NCBI RefSeq assembly: GCF_049651205.1
Contig: NZ_JBASBR010000004.1
Span: 434,001-498,000 of the forward strand
Direction: 5' to 3'
Origin: Castellaniella sp049651205
Lineage (GTDB): Bacteria; Pseudomonadota; Gammaproteobacteria; Burkholderiales; Burkholderiaceae_B
DNA: 64,000 bases
A program made the translations under genes and the position numbers. Positions 49,632-58,805 of this stretch are shown here, piece by piece; the stretch's first letter is position 1, and each line of letters starts with the position of its first letter. The notes under the pieces are model-generated. The model worked only from the letters and a program-made list of their open reading frames with translations, was not told the DNA's origin and made no database searches.

Positions 49632-52323
49632 TGCCTGCCGCATCGTCTGCCGCCGGCGGCTCTGTCGTCAAGCGCTCGGACGGTACCTCTTTTGCCAGTG
49701 CTTCTTCTGACAGTACATCTTTGGCCACAGATGTGTCTGTATCCGCGGCCGCGGCAAGCAGCACTTCCTCACCCTCAATGTTTGTAGCGGCCACCGCCGT
49801 TAAATCTGGCAAGGGCTCATGTTGCCGCTCACCCGACTGAAACTGCTGCCAGACCTCAACCGCCCGCATACGCTGACGCACGATTGCATCGATCTTGTCA
49901 CGCAAATCAGGAAAACGCGCCAGCAGTTTCTTGAAATCGCGCTCGTGCAGCATCAACAAGCGGCTATAGCCCAAAGAGCGGACTCGTGCCTGAAAATCAT
50001 GATCCATGGCCAAGGCCATCTCGCCAAAGATCTGACCACTGCCAAGCTCTGCGGTGGTGTTATCGGGTAAATCCAGCACTACGGCCCCGGATGCCACAAA
50101 GTACATGGCGCGGCTGCGTCCCACCCGCGTGGGGATATCTTGCCCGGGAAACGCCAAGCGTGGCTTCAGCACCTTGCAGATGGCAGATCTGGTTGCGTCG
50201 TCCAACCCCTCAAAGAAGCTCACCCGCTCAACTAACGCCTCCGCAGCCAAGGCAATATCCAGGGCACCATGCTTTTCAAGGGGGGCCCAACGGGTTTCCA
50301 CCTGCTTGACAAGATCGGAATAGGTTTCGCCACTGATCAGGTTTTGCGCCAACATGTCGCGATAACGTATGCGCTCCATTGATCGCGCCATCCGTGCCAG
50401 ATAGGCCTCTTGCAAATGCTGGGCATAGCCTGGATACTGCAAGGTCATGGCCTGCAGCGCGCCCTCCAGCAAAGCTAACCGCCGTCGATGTGCGGCGATG
50501 ATAATCTTGGTTACGTCAGGCCCCAGCAAAGGCTGCACGTCATCACGCGCAAAGCGGATCAGACGGTGCGCGACAGCCCACTTGCACATCAGATTGGTAA
50601 AGCGCTGCGCCAGCGCCTGAGCCAGCCAAAAAGGCCGGCCAGTAATATGATGCAACCGAAGCCCGACCCGCAATGCTGTCGCATATCGCAAGTCGCCCTC
50701 CAACGCGGATTCGAAGCCAGCCAGGCCGCCCGTGCGCACGGCATCCCCCATGCGTTCTGCCCGGGCCAGAAGGGATTCTGCCGTACGCCAATCCACCACC
50801 TGTGCCTTGAGTGTCTCGAAAAACATCTCTTCCTCGCGGCCAGCCAGAATACCCATCCCCACAGTCACTTTTTGCTCTTGGGTGAGCTGATGCACCTGTG
50901 CCGTGTCTATCCCCGCCTGGCTGGCATCAAAGACAGCACTCAGGCGGTCGAGCACCTCTTGCCCGATATGCTCATTGCGCCCGATTTCATCGATACGCTC
51001 ACGCAGGGCTTCAAGCTCGACAATCTGGGCCTGGTCGCGCAAGGTGCGATCGACCACCGACAGTTGATCCAAGCCCAGCCGGGCGATCAGGGGCCGCAAG
51101 GTAAGCCCATTGATGAAAAGCGTCATCAACACGAAACCGGTGGTGACCACCGCAATAAACTGACGCGCCTCGTGCGGCACGGCTGGCTGCTCGGTAACCG
51201 CCAAAGCCAAAGCCAGCGACACCGCACCACGCAAGCCACCCAGCAGCATCACTGCCCGGTAGGCGGGGCTCACCTGTGTGCTTAAACGCAGGCGCCCCAG
51301 CAAGGGCAGCAATCCATACACCATCACGGCACGGGCAAACAGGGTTGCCACAAACACCACCAGGATAAGAAAGACTTGCATCCAGGTGATCTCCGCCATC
51401 ATCCGCGGGATCAGCATGGCGGCAAACAGAAAGATCAGCGAATTGGCCCAAAAGCCAAACTGTGCCCAGGCTCCTTCCAACTGTTCAAAGGTGGTGGGAG
51501 ACATCCGTGTACGGCCATTTGACCCCACCACCAAACCGGCAATCACAGTAGCCACCACGCCCGAGACACCCAGGTAGTGCTCGGCGATAAAGAATGTGAG
51601 ATAGGCCAATGCCACGGTAAGCGTCACTTCGGCCGCCGGCCAGCCCCGCAGCCAGCCAAACAGTGTTGTGGCCAGTCGCCCCATCGCAAAGCCAGCCAGG
51701 CCTCCGCCCACAAAGCTGAGCACAAAGCTGCGGGCCACTTGGGTCATGGAGACTTCGCCGCCTGTAAACATCACGCTGAGCAGCACCGAGTACAGTGCAA
51801 TCGACGCGGCATCATTGAACAGGGACTCGCCCTCGACCAGCGTCGTGAGACGTCGCGGCGCCCCCACCTCGCGAAAGATCCCGACCACGGCCACAGGATC
51901 AGTTGTGGCAACAATAGCGCCCAGCATCAGGCAGACAATCAGCCCGTACTGTGAAATGGCCGAGATCGAAAAGCCCACCACCACGGTGCACACCACCACC
52001 GCAACAATCGCCATGACCAGAATCGGGCTGATGTCATCCATCAACCGCCGGATATTCATAGCCAGTGAAGTCTCAAAGAGCAGCACTGGCAGAAATACGT
52101 AGAGGAAGGTCTCGGACGAAATCTCGAAATGCTGGAGAGAATCGAGGAAATCCGCGACGACGCCAGGTGCCCAGCCATGTACGTGGATGATGACACCCAG
52201 CACAAACCCCACAATGGCCAGCAAAACTGAGTAAGGCAGGCGTAGACGCCCAGCCAGGGGTGGCATAAATGAAATAAGGGCCAGCAAGCCGGCCAGGCCA
52301 AAGACCAGAAGGCCTATTTTCAT
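49615..52323 (-). CDS. CPA1 cation:proton antiporter with C-terminal cyclic-nucleotide-binding domain
   Basis: 902 residues. About residues 1-420 form twelve or so helices of the NhaP/CPA1 type with VATTDPVAVVGIF and EGESLFNDAAS, the ion-binding Asp motifs. A long helical cytoplasmic region (about 430-720) follows, then a cNMP-binding domain (about 725-845: GSGQIFGEMALAMD). The phosphate-binding Arg/Ser of true cAMP binders (GELAL...RxA) is only partly matched (GEMALAMDHDFQARV). The tail is Ala-, Thr- and Glu-rich. Resembles plant SOS1-type layout. Transported ion not known. Confidence 0.88.
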   Translation of the reverse strand: MKIGLLVFGLAGLLALISFMPPLAGRLRLPYSVLLAIVGFVLGVIIHVHGWAPGVVADFLDSLQHFEISSETFLYVFLPVLLFETSLAMNIRRLMDDISPILVMAIVAVVVCTVVVGFSISAISQYGLIVCLMLGAIVATTDPVAVVGIFREVGAPRRLTTLVEGESLFNDAASIALYSVLLSVMFTGGEVSMTQVARSFVLSFVGGGLAGFAMGRLATTLFGWLRGWPAAEVTLTVALAYLTFFIAEHYLGVSGVVATVIAGLVVGSNGRTRMSPTTFEQLEGAWAQFGFWANSLIFLFAAMLIPRMMAEITWMQVFLILVVFVATLFARAVMVYGLLPLLGRLRLSTQVSPAYRAVMLLGGLRGAVSLALALAVTEQPAVPHEARQFIAVVTTGFVLMTLFINGLTLRPLIARLGLDQLSVVDRTLRDQAQIVELEALRERIDEIGRNEHIGQEVLDRLSAVFDASQAGIDTAQVHQLTQEQKVTVGMGILAGREEEMFFETLKAQVVDWRTAESLLARAERMGDAVRTGGLAGFESALEGDLRYATALRVGLRLHHITGRPFWLAQALAQRFTNLMCKWAVAHRLIRFARDDVQPLLGPDVTKIIIAAHRRRLALLEGALQAMTLQYPGYAQHLQEAYLARMARSMERIRYRDMLAQNLISGETYSDLVKQVETRWAPLEKHGALDIALAAEALVERVSFFEGLDDATRSAICKVLKPRLAFPGQDIPTRVGRSRAMYFVASGAVVLDLPDNTTAELGSGQIFGEMALAMDHDFQARVRSLGYSRLLMLHERDFKKLLARFPDLRDKIDAIVRQRMRAVEVWQQFQSGERQHEPLPDLTAVAATNIEGEEVLLAAAADTDTSVAKDVLSEEALAKEVPSERLTTEPPAADDAAGTTAKA

Positions 52324-52374
52324 GATGACTGAACAGGTTTCGGTACGTCAGTATGCCACGAGGCACCACTGGGC

Positions 52375-52403
52375 AAAAAACAGGATGCCAAAAAGGCATC
52401 CTG
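52375..52403 (-). terminator. Rho-independent terminator downstream of rpoH
   Basis: Perfect 9-bp stem CAGGATGCC / GGCATCCTG with a five-base loop, followed on the minus strand by TTTTTT. It lies about 200 bases past the rpoH stop and 52 bases before the antiporter start. The 200 bases between (52404-52603) hold no gene I can support. Confidence 0.88.
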
Positions 52404-52603
52404 TGAACATCCGGCCCGATAGAGAGGGGAAGAGGAGAAGCTGAACCGGACGACAGGCAGCGCACGGCCAGCAAGCCTGGCAACTGCCCATATCCAGTTA
52501 GTCTGGTGTCTGCCCGAAAGGTTCAGTGCTGTGCCCCATCAAGATGTAAATGGTCGTGACAGCGTCTGCGGCCTCAGGCCGAGCCAACTGCTGGGATATG
52601 CCC

Positions 52604-53509
52604 TCAGGCTGCCTGAAAATCAGGCTGCTGATCGGCCAGCGCCAAGCGCAGCTTTTTAAGTGCCGCGACCTCGATCTGGCGGACACGTTCGGCAGAGATG
52701 CCATACTGGGCAGCCAGCTCGTGCAAGGTGGCACCGCCGTCATCAGCCAGCCAACGAGACTTGACGATGTGCTGTGAGCGCTCGTCAAGCGTATCAAGCG
52801 CGTCTGCAAGACCCTGACTCTGCAAGGTATCCATGCTGCGGCGAGCCAACACCTGATCAGGGGCCTGAGAGACATCCGAGAGCCAGCCGATCGGTGCGAA
52901 ATGGTCTTCGTCCCCTGCGGGTGCATCCAGGGCGCAATCGCCACCAGACAACCGGACTTCCATTTCGGCAACGTCTTCCTGGCGCACATTAAGCTCGCGG
53001 GCAATATCTTCCATCTGGTCTGGCGCCAGAGAGTGGCCATCCGGCCGCATACGCCGCAGATTGAAGAACAGCTTGCGCTGAGCCTTGGTGGTGGCAATCT
53101 TTACCAAACGCCAGTTACGAACCACGTATTCGTGGATCTCTGCGCGGATCCAGTGCACGGCAAAGGACACCAGACGCACTCCGCGATCGGGATCAAACCG
53201 GCGCACCGCTTTCATCAGCCCGATATTGCCCTCCTGAATGAGGTCGGCGTGTGCCAGACCATACCCCAGGTACTGACGCGCCACCGAAACCACCAGCCGC
53301 AGATGTGACAGGACAAGTTCTCGGGCTGCATCGAGATCGTTATTGTCGCGCAAGCGATGGCCGAGATCGGCTTCTTGCTGGGCGGACAACATCGGCAAAC
53401 GGTTAACGGCACCAATGTAAGCTTCAATGGTGCCCAAAGCGCCTGGGTTGGAGATGGCCTGCGCAAGCTGGGCCGGCGCCAACACCAGGGAGGATGATGT
53501 GTGGCTCAT
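52604..53509 (-). CDS. rpoH: RNA polymerase heat-shock sigma factor (sigma-32)
   Basis: 301 residues. Region 2 has DLIQEGNIGLMKAVRRFDP, and the RpoH box QRKLFFNLR is intact. Region 4 ends with YGISAERVRQIEVAALKKLR. It directs heat-shock genes such as hslVU in this window. AAAGGA precedes the ATG at 53509. The exact CIRCE operator 31-57 bases upstream means HrcA repression, a layer known for betaproteobacterial rpoH. The dnaK binding part of region 2-3 is conserved. Confidence 0.96.
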   Translation of the reverse strand: MSHTSSSLVLAPAQLAQAISNPGALGTIEAYIGAVNRLPMLSAQQEADLGHRLRDNNDLDAARELVLSHLRLVVSVARQYLGYGLAHADLIQEGNIGLMKAVRRFDPDRGVRLVSFAVHWIRAEIHEYVVRNWRLVKIATTKAQRKLFFNLRRMRPDGHSLAPDQMEDIARELNVRQEDVAEMEVRLSGGDCALDAPAGDEDHFAPIGWLSDVSQAPDQVLARRSMDTLQSQGLADALDTLDERSQHIVKSRWLADDGGATLHELAAQYGISAERVRQIEVAALKKLRLALADQQPDFQAA

Positions 53510-53539
53510 GGGGTAATCCTTTGGGAGACGGGTTTTATG

Positions 53540-53566
53540 TTAGCACTCTATATGGTGGAGTGCTAA
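53540..53566. promoter_or_regulatory. CIRCE element (HrcA operator) of rpoH
   Basis: TTAGCACTC - nine bases - GAGTGCTAA matches the CIRCE consensus without mismatch. It is 31 bases upstream of the rpoH ATG. HrcA would repress rpoH until heat or GroEL depletion inactivates it. Confidence 0.95.
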
Positions 53567-53636
53567 TTTCCTTGCGATGTGAATTGGACAACAGGCAGAC
53601 GGAGAAGTTCCGTTACCGGCGTGACGGCAAGCAGGG

Positions 53637-54491
53637 TCAGGGCAGTTCGAGATCCGCCACCAAGGGCGCGTGATCCGACAGCTTTTTCCAGGGGGCGCCA
53701 TGCAGTACCCGCGCACGGCGCACGGCAAACCCACGCTGGTAGATGCGATCAAGGCGCAACCACGGAAACACCGACGGAAAGGTACGGGGCGGCGGCGTCA
53801 GGCGGGCAGAATGCCCTGACATCGACAGGGCTGGCGAGGGGCCTATCCGAGGCCCTGACAACCACGGCATCCTCAAGCGCAACTGTGCCACACGATGACG
53901 CAGACGATAGATTTCATCCGTGCCCTGAGGCGCGGCTGCAAACACCTCGACCAACCCCAGCTGCTGAACGAACAGAGGCGCCAGACGATTATTCCAATCA
54001 TTGAAGTCTCCCGCAATGAGCAGGGGTTCATCATCAGGCACCAGACGAGAAATGCGGTCAGCCAGCGCCTGTACCTGGCGGGTTCGTCCGCCCGCCAGCA
54101 AGCCCAGATGCACCACGATGCAATGCACCCGTGACTGCTCGACCTGCACGACACCATGCAACAGCCCGCGCTGTTCAAGGCGGTGATCGGAAATATCCTG
54201 ATTCTCGTGGTACAGAATGGGAAACCGCGACAACAGGGCATTGCCGTGGTCTGTCGCGGTACGGATGGCGTTACGGCCATATACGGCATCCATATGCATG
54301 GCTGCCGCCAGGGATTCGTGTTGCGCATCCAGGCTGCCCTGGCGCTGGTTGCGCCCCTGCACCTCTTGCAAAAACAGGAGATCGGGGCGCAGCCCGTAGA
54401 GCCCCAGCCGCAAATCTGAAAGCGACTCACGTCCACCCGAAGCCGAGCGCCCCTTGTGAATGTTATAGCTGATGACCCGTACAACTGCCAT
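53637..54491 (-). CDS. Endonuclease/exonuclease/phosphatase family protein
   Basis: 284 residues. RVISYNIHKGRS, the metal-ligand Glu in LFLQEVQG, HLGLLAGGRTRQ, GDFNDWNN and C-terminal SDHAPLVADL give a full EEP active site. Substrate may be nucleic acid or a phospholipid; Alcaligenaceae copies lie near cardiolipin synthase genes, but none is seen here. It follows aspS by 17 bases on the same strand, so it is likely in that operon. Confidence 0.87.
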   Translation of the reverse strand: MAVVRVISYNIHKGRSASGGRESLSDLRLGLYGLRPDLLFLQEVQGRNQRQGSLDAQHESLAAAMHMDAVYGRNAIRTATDHGNALLSRFPILYHENQDISDHRLEQRGLLHGVVQVEQSRVHCIVVHLGLLAGGRTRQVQALADRISRLVPDDEPLLIAGDFNDWNNRLAPLFVQQLGLVEVFAAAPQGTDEIYRLRHRVAQLRLRMPWLSGPRIGPSPALSMSGHSARLTPPPRTFPSVFPWLRLDRIYQRGFAVRRARVLHGAPWKKLSDHAPLVADLELP

Positions 54492-54508
54492 GGCCCGGTG
54501 CTCCTGGC

Positions 54509-56299
54509 TTACTTGGCCTCGGTCTGGCGCAGACGAATATGCAGTTCTCGAAGCTGTTTTTCGTCGACAGGAGACGGCGCCTGAACGAGAAGGTCCTGTG
54601 CTCGCTGAGTTTTGGGAAATGCGATGACGTCGCGGATGGAATCTGCGCCGGCCATCAGGGTAACCAGACGATCCAGACCGAACGCCAAGCCACCATGCGG
54701 CGGTGCGCCAAACTGCAGGGCATCCAGCAAGAAACCAAACTTGGCACGTGCTTCTTCTTCGTCGATCTTGAGCGCTTTAAACACCTTGGTTTGGACATCA
54801 GCACGGTGAATACGCTCGGAGCCACCACCGACTTCCCAGCCATTCATGACCATATCGTAGGCTCGGGCCAATGCCTTGCCGGGATCGGTTTCGAGGAAGT
54901 CTTCGTGGCCTGCCTTCGGGCAGGTAAACGGGTGATGCGCTGCGGTATAGCGGTTTTCGGCCTCGTCGTACTCGAACATGGGAAAATCCACCACCCAAAG
55001 CGGTTTCCAGCCGGCCTGGAACAGACCCTGCTGACGGCCAAACTCGCTAAGGCCGATTTTGACGCGCAAGGCACCAATGGCGTCGTTGACCACTTTGCTG
55101 CGATCGGCGCCAAAAAAGATGAGATCGCCATTTTGAGCACCGGTGCGCTGGATCAGACCTTGAAGCGCCTGGGCGTGGATATTTTTGACGATGGGCGACT
55201 GCAGGCCCTCGGGGATGGCCGAGGCGTCGTTGACCTTGATGTAGGCCAGGCCACGGGCACCATAGATACCAACAAACTGGGTGTAGGCATCGATTTCGCT
55301 GCGCGGCATGCTGGCACCTCCCGGCACCCGCAAGGCCACCACGCGGCAGGCCGGATCTTTGGCCGGGCCCGAGAACACCTTGAAATCCACATCCTGCATC
55401 AGGTCGGCCACATCAGTGAACTCGAGATTAATGCGCAGATCGGGTTTATCGGAGCCATAGCGACGCATGGCCTCGTCCCAGCCCATCACAGGGAAAGCCG
55501 GCAGGGCAACATCGAGCACCTGACGATAGATTTCGCGAACCATACCCTCGAAGATCTCACGGATCTCGACTTCGTTGAGGAAGGAGGTTTCACAGTCGAT
55601 CTGGGTGAATTCGGGTTGCCGGTCGGCGCGGAGATCTTCGTCGCGAAAGCACTTGGTGATCTGGTAGTAACGATCGAAACCGGCGACCATCAACATTTGC
55701 TTGAACAACTGCGGCGACTGCGGCAGGGCAAAGAACTCGCCCGGATTGACGCGCGACGGCACCAGATAATCACGTGCACCTTCGGGGGTGCTGCGCGTGA
55801 GCATCGGGGTTTCGATGTCGATGAAGCCCAGCTTATCCAGATAGTTGCGCGCCACCATCGACACCCGATAGCGCAGCATCAGATTGCGTTGCATCTGCGG
55901 CCGGCGCAGATCAAGTACCCGGTGCGTCAGGCGCGTGGTTTCAGACAGATTGTCATCGTCCAGCTGGAACGGCGGGGTGACCGAAGGATTAAGGATTTCA
56001 AGCTCGCGGCAGAGAATCTCAACATCGCCCGATTGAAGATCGGGATTGCGCGTGCCCTCGGGGCGCATGCGCACCAGCCCCGTAATACGCAGGCAGTACT
56101 CGTTGCGGATACGTTCTGCTGTGCAAAATACAGCCTGATTGTCGGGATCAACCACGATTTGTGCCAGGCCGGCACGATCGCGCAGATCGATGAAGATCAC
56201 GCCGCCGTGGTCGCGACGACGATGCACCCAGCCAAACAAAGTGACGGTCTGGTCGAGGTGGGATTTGGACACCTCACCGGTGTAGCAGGTACGGTTCAA
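54509..56299 (-). CDS. aspS: Aspartyl-tRNA synthetase
   Basis: 596 residues. Anticodon-binding OB domain at the N-terminus (VTLFGWVHRRRDHGGVIFIDLRDR), then class II motifs 1-3, a bacterial insertion domain (about 290-420) and the GLAFGLDRLV motif 3. I place the start at TTG 56299 (NRTCYTGEVSKSH), since GGAG lies eight bases upstream and related proteins begin there; a TTG at 56326 would add nine residues. No ATG fits. If the host lacks AsnRS the enzyme may be non-discriminating, which cannot be settled here. Confidence 0.95.
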   Translation of the reverse strand: MNRTCYTGEVSKSHLDQTVTLFGWVHRRRDHGGVIFIDLRDRAGLAQIVVDPDNQAVFCTAERIRNEYCLRITGLVRMRPEGTRNPDLQSGDVEILCRELEILNPSVTPPFQLDDDNLSETTRLTHRVLDLRRPQMQRNLMLRYRVSMVARNYLDKLGFIDIETPMLTRSTPEGARDYLVPSRVNPGEFFALPQSPQLFKQMLMVAGFDRYYQITKCFRDEDLRADRQPEFTQIDCETSFLNEVEIREIFEGMVREIYRQVLDVALPAFPVMGWDEAMRRYGSDKPDLRINLEFTDVADLMQDVDFKVFSGPAKDPACRVVALRVPGGASMPRSEIDAYTQFVGIYGARGLAYIKVNDASAIPEGLQSPIVKNIHAQALQGLIQRTGAQNGDLIFFGADRSKVVNDAIGALRVKIGLSEFGRQQGLFQAGWKPLWVVDFPMFEYDEAENRYTAAHHPFTCPKAGHEDFLETDPGKALARAYDMVMNGWEVGGGSERIHRADVQTKVFKALKIDEEEARAKFGFLLDALQFGAPPHGGLAFGLDRLVTLMAGADSIRDVIAFPKTQRAQDLLVQAPSPVDEKQLRELHIRLRQTEAK

Positions 56300-56335
56300 G
56301 AAAAACTCCGGGAAATTTGAAAGCAATACTGCCGG

Positions 56336-56986
56336 TTAATGTGATGACAGAGACACGTCAGGCGTATCCGGGGGCAATGGCGTGCCAGGTTGAGGCAACA
56401 CCGGCGGGGCGACGACACCCATCGACACGACGTACTTCAGGGCGGCATCCACAGACATCTCGAGCACCTGGACATCGCCACGCGGCATCATCAGAAAAAA
56501 CCCCGACGTAGGATTTGGCGTGGTGGGAACATACACGCTGATGAAATCGTCAACCAGCCACTTCGAGACTTCTTCGCAGGGTGTGCCGGTAAGAAAGCCG
56601 ATGGTCCAGGCACCCTGGCGTGGATACTGCACCAGCACTGCCTGTCTGAATGCCTGGCCGTTGGGCGCAAACACGGTATCGCTGACCTGTTTGACTGAAT
56701 TATAAATGGAGCGCACCAACGGGATGCGACCCAACAGGGATTCCCAGCGGGACAAAATGGCACGGCCAATAAAATTGGCGCACAGCAGGCCTGTGATCAG
56801 GATGATCAACAGCACCAGAACGAGCTCGAAACCCGGAATAGCCACACCAAACAAAACTTCTGGCGACAAAAACGAAGGCACCAGAGAATCCAGGGTATTT
56901 GCCAGCATCAGCAGCACCCAGACGGTGATCACCAGAGGCAGCCAGATCAGCAGCCCGGTGACGAAATAGCGTTTGAAAAATCGCAT
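56336..56986 (-). CDS. DUF502 family membrane protein
   Basis: 216 residues. Two N-terminal helices (about 10-30 and 48-75), then a soluble domain with IPLVRSIYNSVKQVSDTVF and GFLTGTP, the DUF502 signature. C-terminus is proline-rich. Function unknown. It lies between fmdB and aspS on the minus strand, an order common in betaproteobacteria. Confidence 0.88.
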   Translation of the reverse strand: MRFFKRYFVTGLLIWLPLVITVWVLLMLANTLDSLVPSFLSPEVLFGVAIPGFELVLVLLIILITGLLCANFIGRAILSRWESLLGRIPLVRSIYNSVKQVSDTVFAPNGQAFRQAVLVQYPRQGAWTIGFLTGTPCEEVSKWLVDDFISVYVPTTPNPTSGFFLMMPRGDVQVLEMSVDAALKYVVSMGVVAPPVLPQPGTPLPPDTPDVSLSSH

Positions 56987-57003
56987 GGGTCCTGTGACAG
57001 GCC

Positions 57004-57375
57004 TTAAGCCGGTGAGGCAGACGAACTGCCTGAAGAGGCCGTGCTGGCCGACGACGACGCAGTGCCGCCCGAAGACGCCGTGTTGGTTGCGCCCGTCGAC
57101 GTCCCACTGGCGGGTGTGGTGTTTGAATTTCCGCCAGAGGCAGCATCTGAGTGGCTGGATGAGCCCAGCACGCCTTCGGAGTGCGACCCGGACTTACCGC
57201 GGAAATCGGTTTCGTACCAACCCGAGCCTTTGAGCCGGAAACCGGCTGCAGTCACTTGTTTTTCGTAGGTTTCCTGACCACAGGCCGGGCAGGTGCTCAG
57301 GCGTGGGTCAGAAATTTTCTGCAGCACGTCTTGCTGATGGCCACACTGGCTGCACCGGTAAACATAAATAGGCAC
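57004..57375 (-). CDS. FmdB-type zinc ribbon protein with Ser/Gly/Thr-rich tail
   Basis: 123 residues. The first 45 form a zinc ribbon: CSQCGH and CPACGQ, followed by KQVTAAGFRLKGSGWYETDFR. From about residue 60 the tail is nearly all Ser, Gly, Thr, Ala and Asn. The ribbon alone is the FmdB/CxxC_CxxC_SSSS family; long Ser-rich tails occur in it. Likely co-transcribed with DUF502 and aspS. Function unknown. Confidence 0.88.
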   Translation of the reverse strand: MPIYVYRCSQCGHQQDVLQKISDPRLSTCPACGQETYEKQVTAAGFRLKGSGWYETDFRGKSGSHSEGVLGSSSHSDAASGGNSNTTPASGTSTGATNTASSGGTASSSASTASSGSSSASPA

Positions 57376-57431
57376 AATCTTGTCCTGTAAATCTCAACTG
57401 CCTGAATTCTAGTCCTTTTTGCAAGGATTAT

Positions 57432-58703
57432 TTAACTGAAGGCATTGGGCAGCATGAACATCACGGCTGCCACCAGCGTAGGAACAGCAGCTGACCCCAG
57501 CAGCTTCAGCGGCGAGATTGAACCATCGCTGAAGCAGCCTTTGAGAATTGAAAAGCCCGCCGGGTTAGGTGCATTGGCGATAACTGTCAGGCCGCCTCCG
57601 GTGACCGCACCCGCCACCAGCATATAGCGCCAAAGCTCATCGGTACCCTCGACCAGAGAGCCCAGATATGTCAGTGCGGCATTATCAGTAACCGCTGTGA
57701 GCGCTGTAGCGCCCACATACAGCGCCAGGGGCGACAGACCTGCCAGCAGATCCTGCAACCACCACTGCTGCAAACCGCCCAACACCACCAGACCGGCCAG
57801 AAAGAAGCCCACCATCAGCCCCTCACGCAAGAGCAGAGGCGACTGATGGCGCTTATAGGCATGGGCATAGCCCATAAAGAGCACCAGCAGCCCCAGGAAG
57901 ATCTTGATGTGATGCGAAGACAGCACCACCGCCAGCAAAAAGAGTACATGGACGAGGATGACCGTGCGGGACACTGGCGGCCGGGTGTCGGCCGGCACAC
58001 CGCCGATATCGCCATTGAGCAAAAAAGGACGGCAAATCCAGGTAAGCACCAGACCGTTGAACAGCACGGCCACAACAGCACGCCAGCCAAAATGGGTGGC
58101 CATGAAGGCCGTGTCCCAGCCAAACGTATTTGCCACCATCAAGACCGGAGGAGCCGCGTAAGCGGTTAACACACCACCAATCGAGACATTGACGAACAGC
58201 ACCCCGATGGCCAGGTACTTGAAACCATCCTGCCCGGGACGACAAAAATACGCCTGGCGCAGCAGCAACGCAGCCAGCGTCATGGCGGCGGGTTCGGTGA
58301 TCAGTGACCCCGATAGCGGCACAAGCGTCAGGATGACAAAGAAGCGAGAGAGTTCGTTGTTAATAGGCAACGCCCGAGCAACGACTTCCACCGCCATGCG
58401 GATCAACTCGATGATGGGCCGGCTGGCGGCCACCACCATGATCACAAACACAAAGGCGGGTTCGGTAAAGTTGCGTGTATCGAGATAGTCGACTGCACCC
58501 TTGACCCCAAGCGTGAGGGCCATCCAGACAAACAGCGCACAGGCCCAGACGCCAAACACGGCCTCGACTTCAGAGAGCATGTGCCACAAGCCAGCGTGGC
58601 GTCCACCCTTATTGGCGAGGCGCGCAAAGACGGGAACAGAAAATGTATGGATGATAGCAATGGCAAACAGTATGCTGGCCACGACTTCGGTGTGACTGAC
58701 CAT
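57432..58703 (-). CDS. Putative Na+/H+ antiporter (Na_H_antiport_3 family)
   Basis: 423 residues, about eleven membrane helices. SGSLITEPAAMTLAALLLRQ and TALTAVTDNAALTYLGSLVEG carry the polar intramembrane residues of the ArsB/NhaD-like superfamily. Ion specificity is inferred from family naming only. It starts at the ATG at 58703, with GMC oxidoreductase upstream on the same strand and fmdB downstream; gap regions show no strong terminator. Confidence 0.82.
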   Translation of the reverse strand: MVSHTEVVASILFAIAIIHTFSVPVFARLANKGGRHAGLWHMLSEVEAVFGVWACALFVWMALTLGVKGAVDYLDTRNFTEPAFVFVIMVVAASRPIIELIRMAVEVVARALPINNELSRFFVILTLVPLSGSLITEPAAMTLAALLLRQAYFCRPGQDGFKYLAIGVLFVNVSIGGVLTAYAAPPVLMVANTFGWDTAFMATHFGWRAVVAVLFNGLVLTWICRPFLLNGDIGGVPADTRPPVSRTVILVHVLFLLAVVLSSHHIKIFLGLLVLFMGYAHAYKRHQSPLLLREGLMVGFFLAGLVVLGGLQQWWLQDLLAGLSPLALYVGATALTAVTDNAALTYLGSLVEGTDELWRYMLVAGAVTGGGLTVIANAPNPAGFSILKGCFSDGSISPLKLLGSAAVPTLVAAVMFMLPNAFS

Positions 58704-58805
58704 GTCCGAGTCCGGTAAAGGGGTGTCTTCGAATGACCTGTATTGCGAGGGACAACACAGGCACCACAGGATTGCCTGACGGCCTTTGGGTTTGCCAGGA
58801 GGGTG

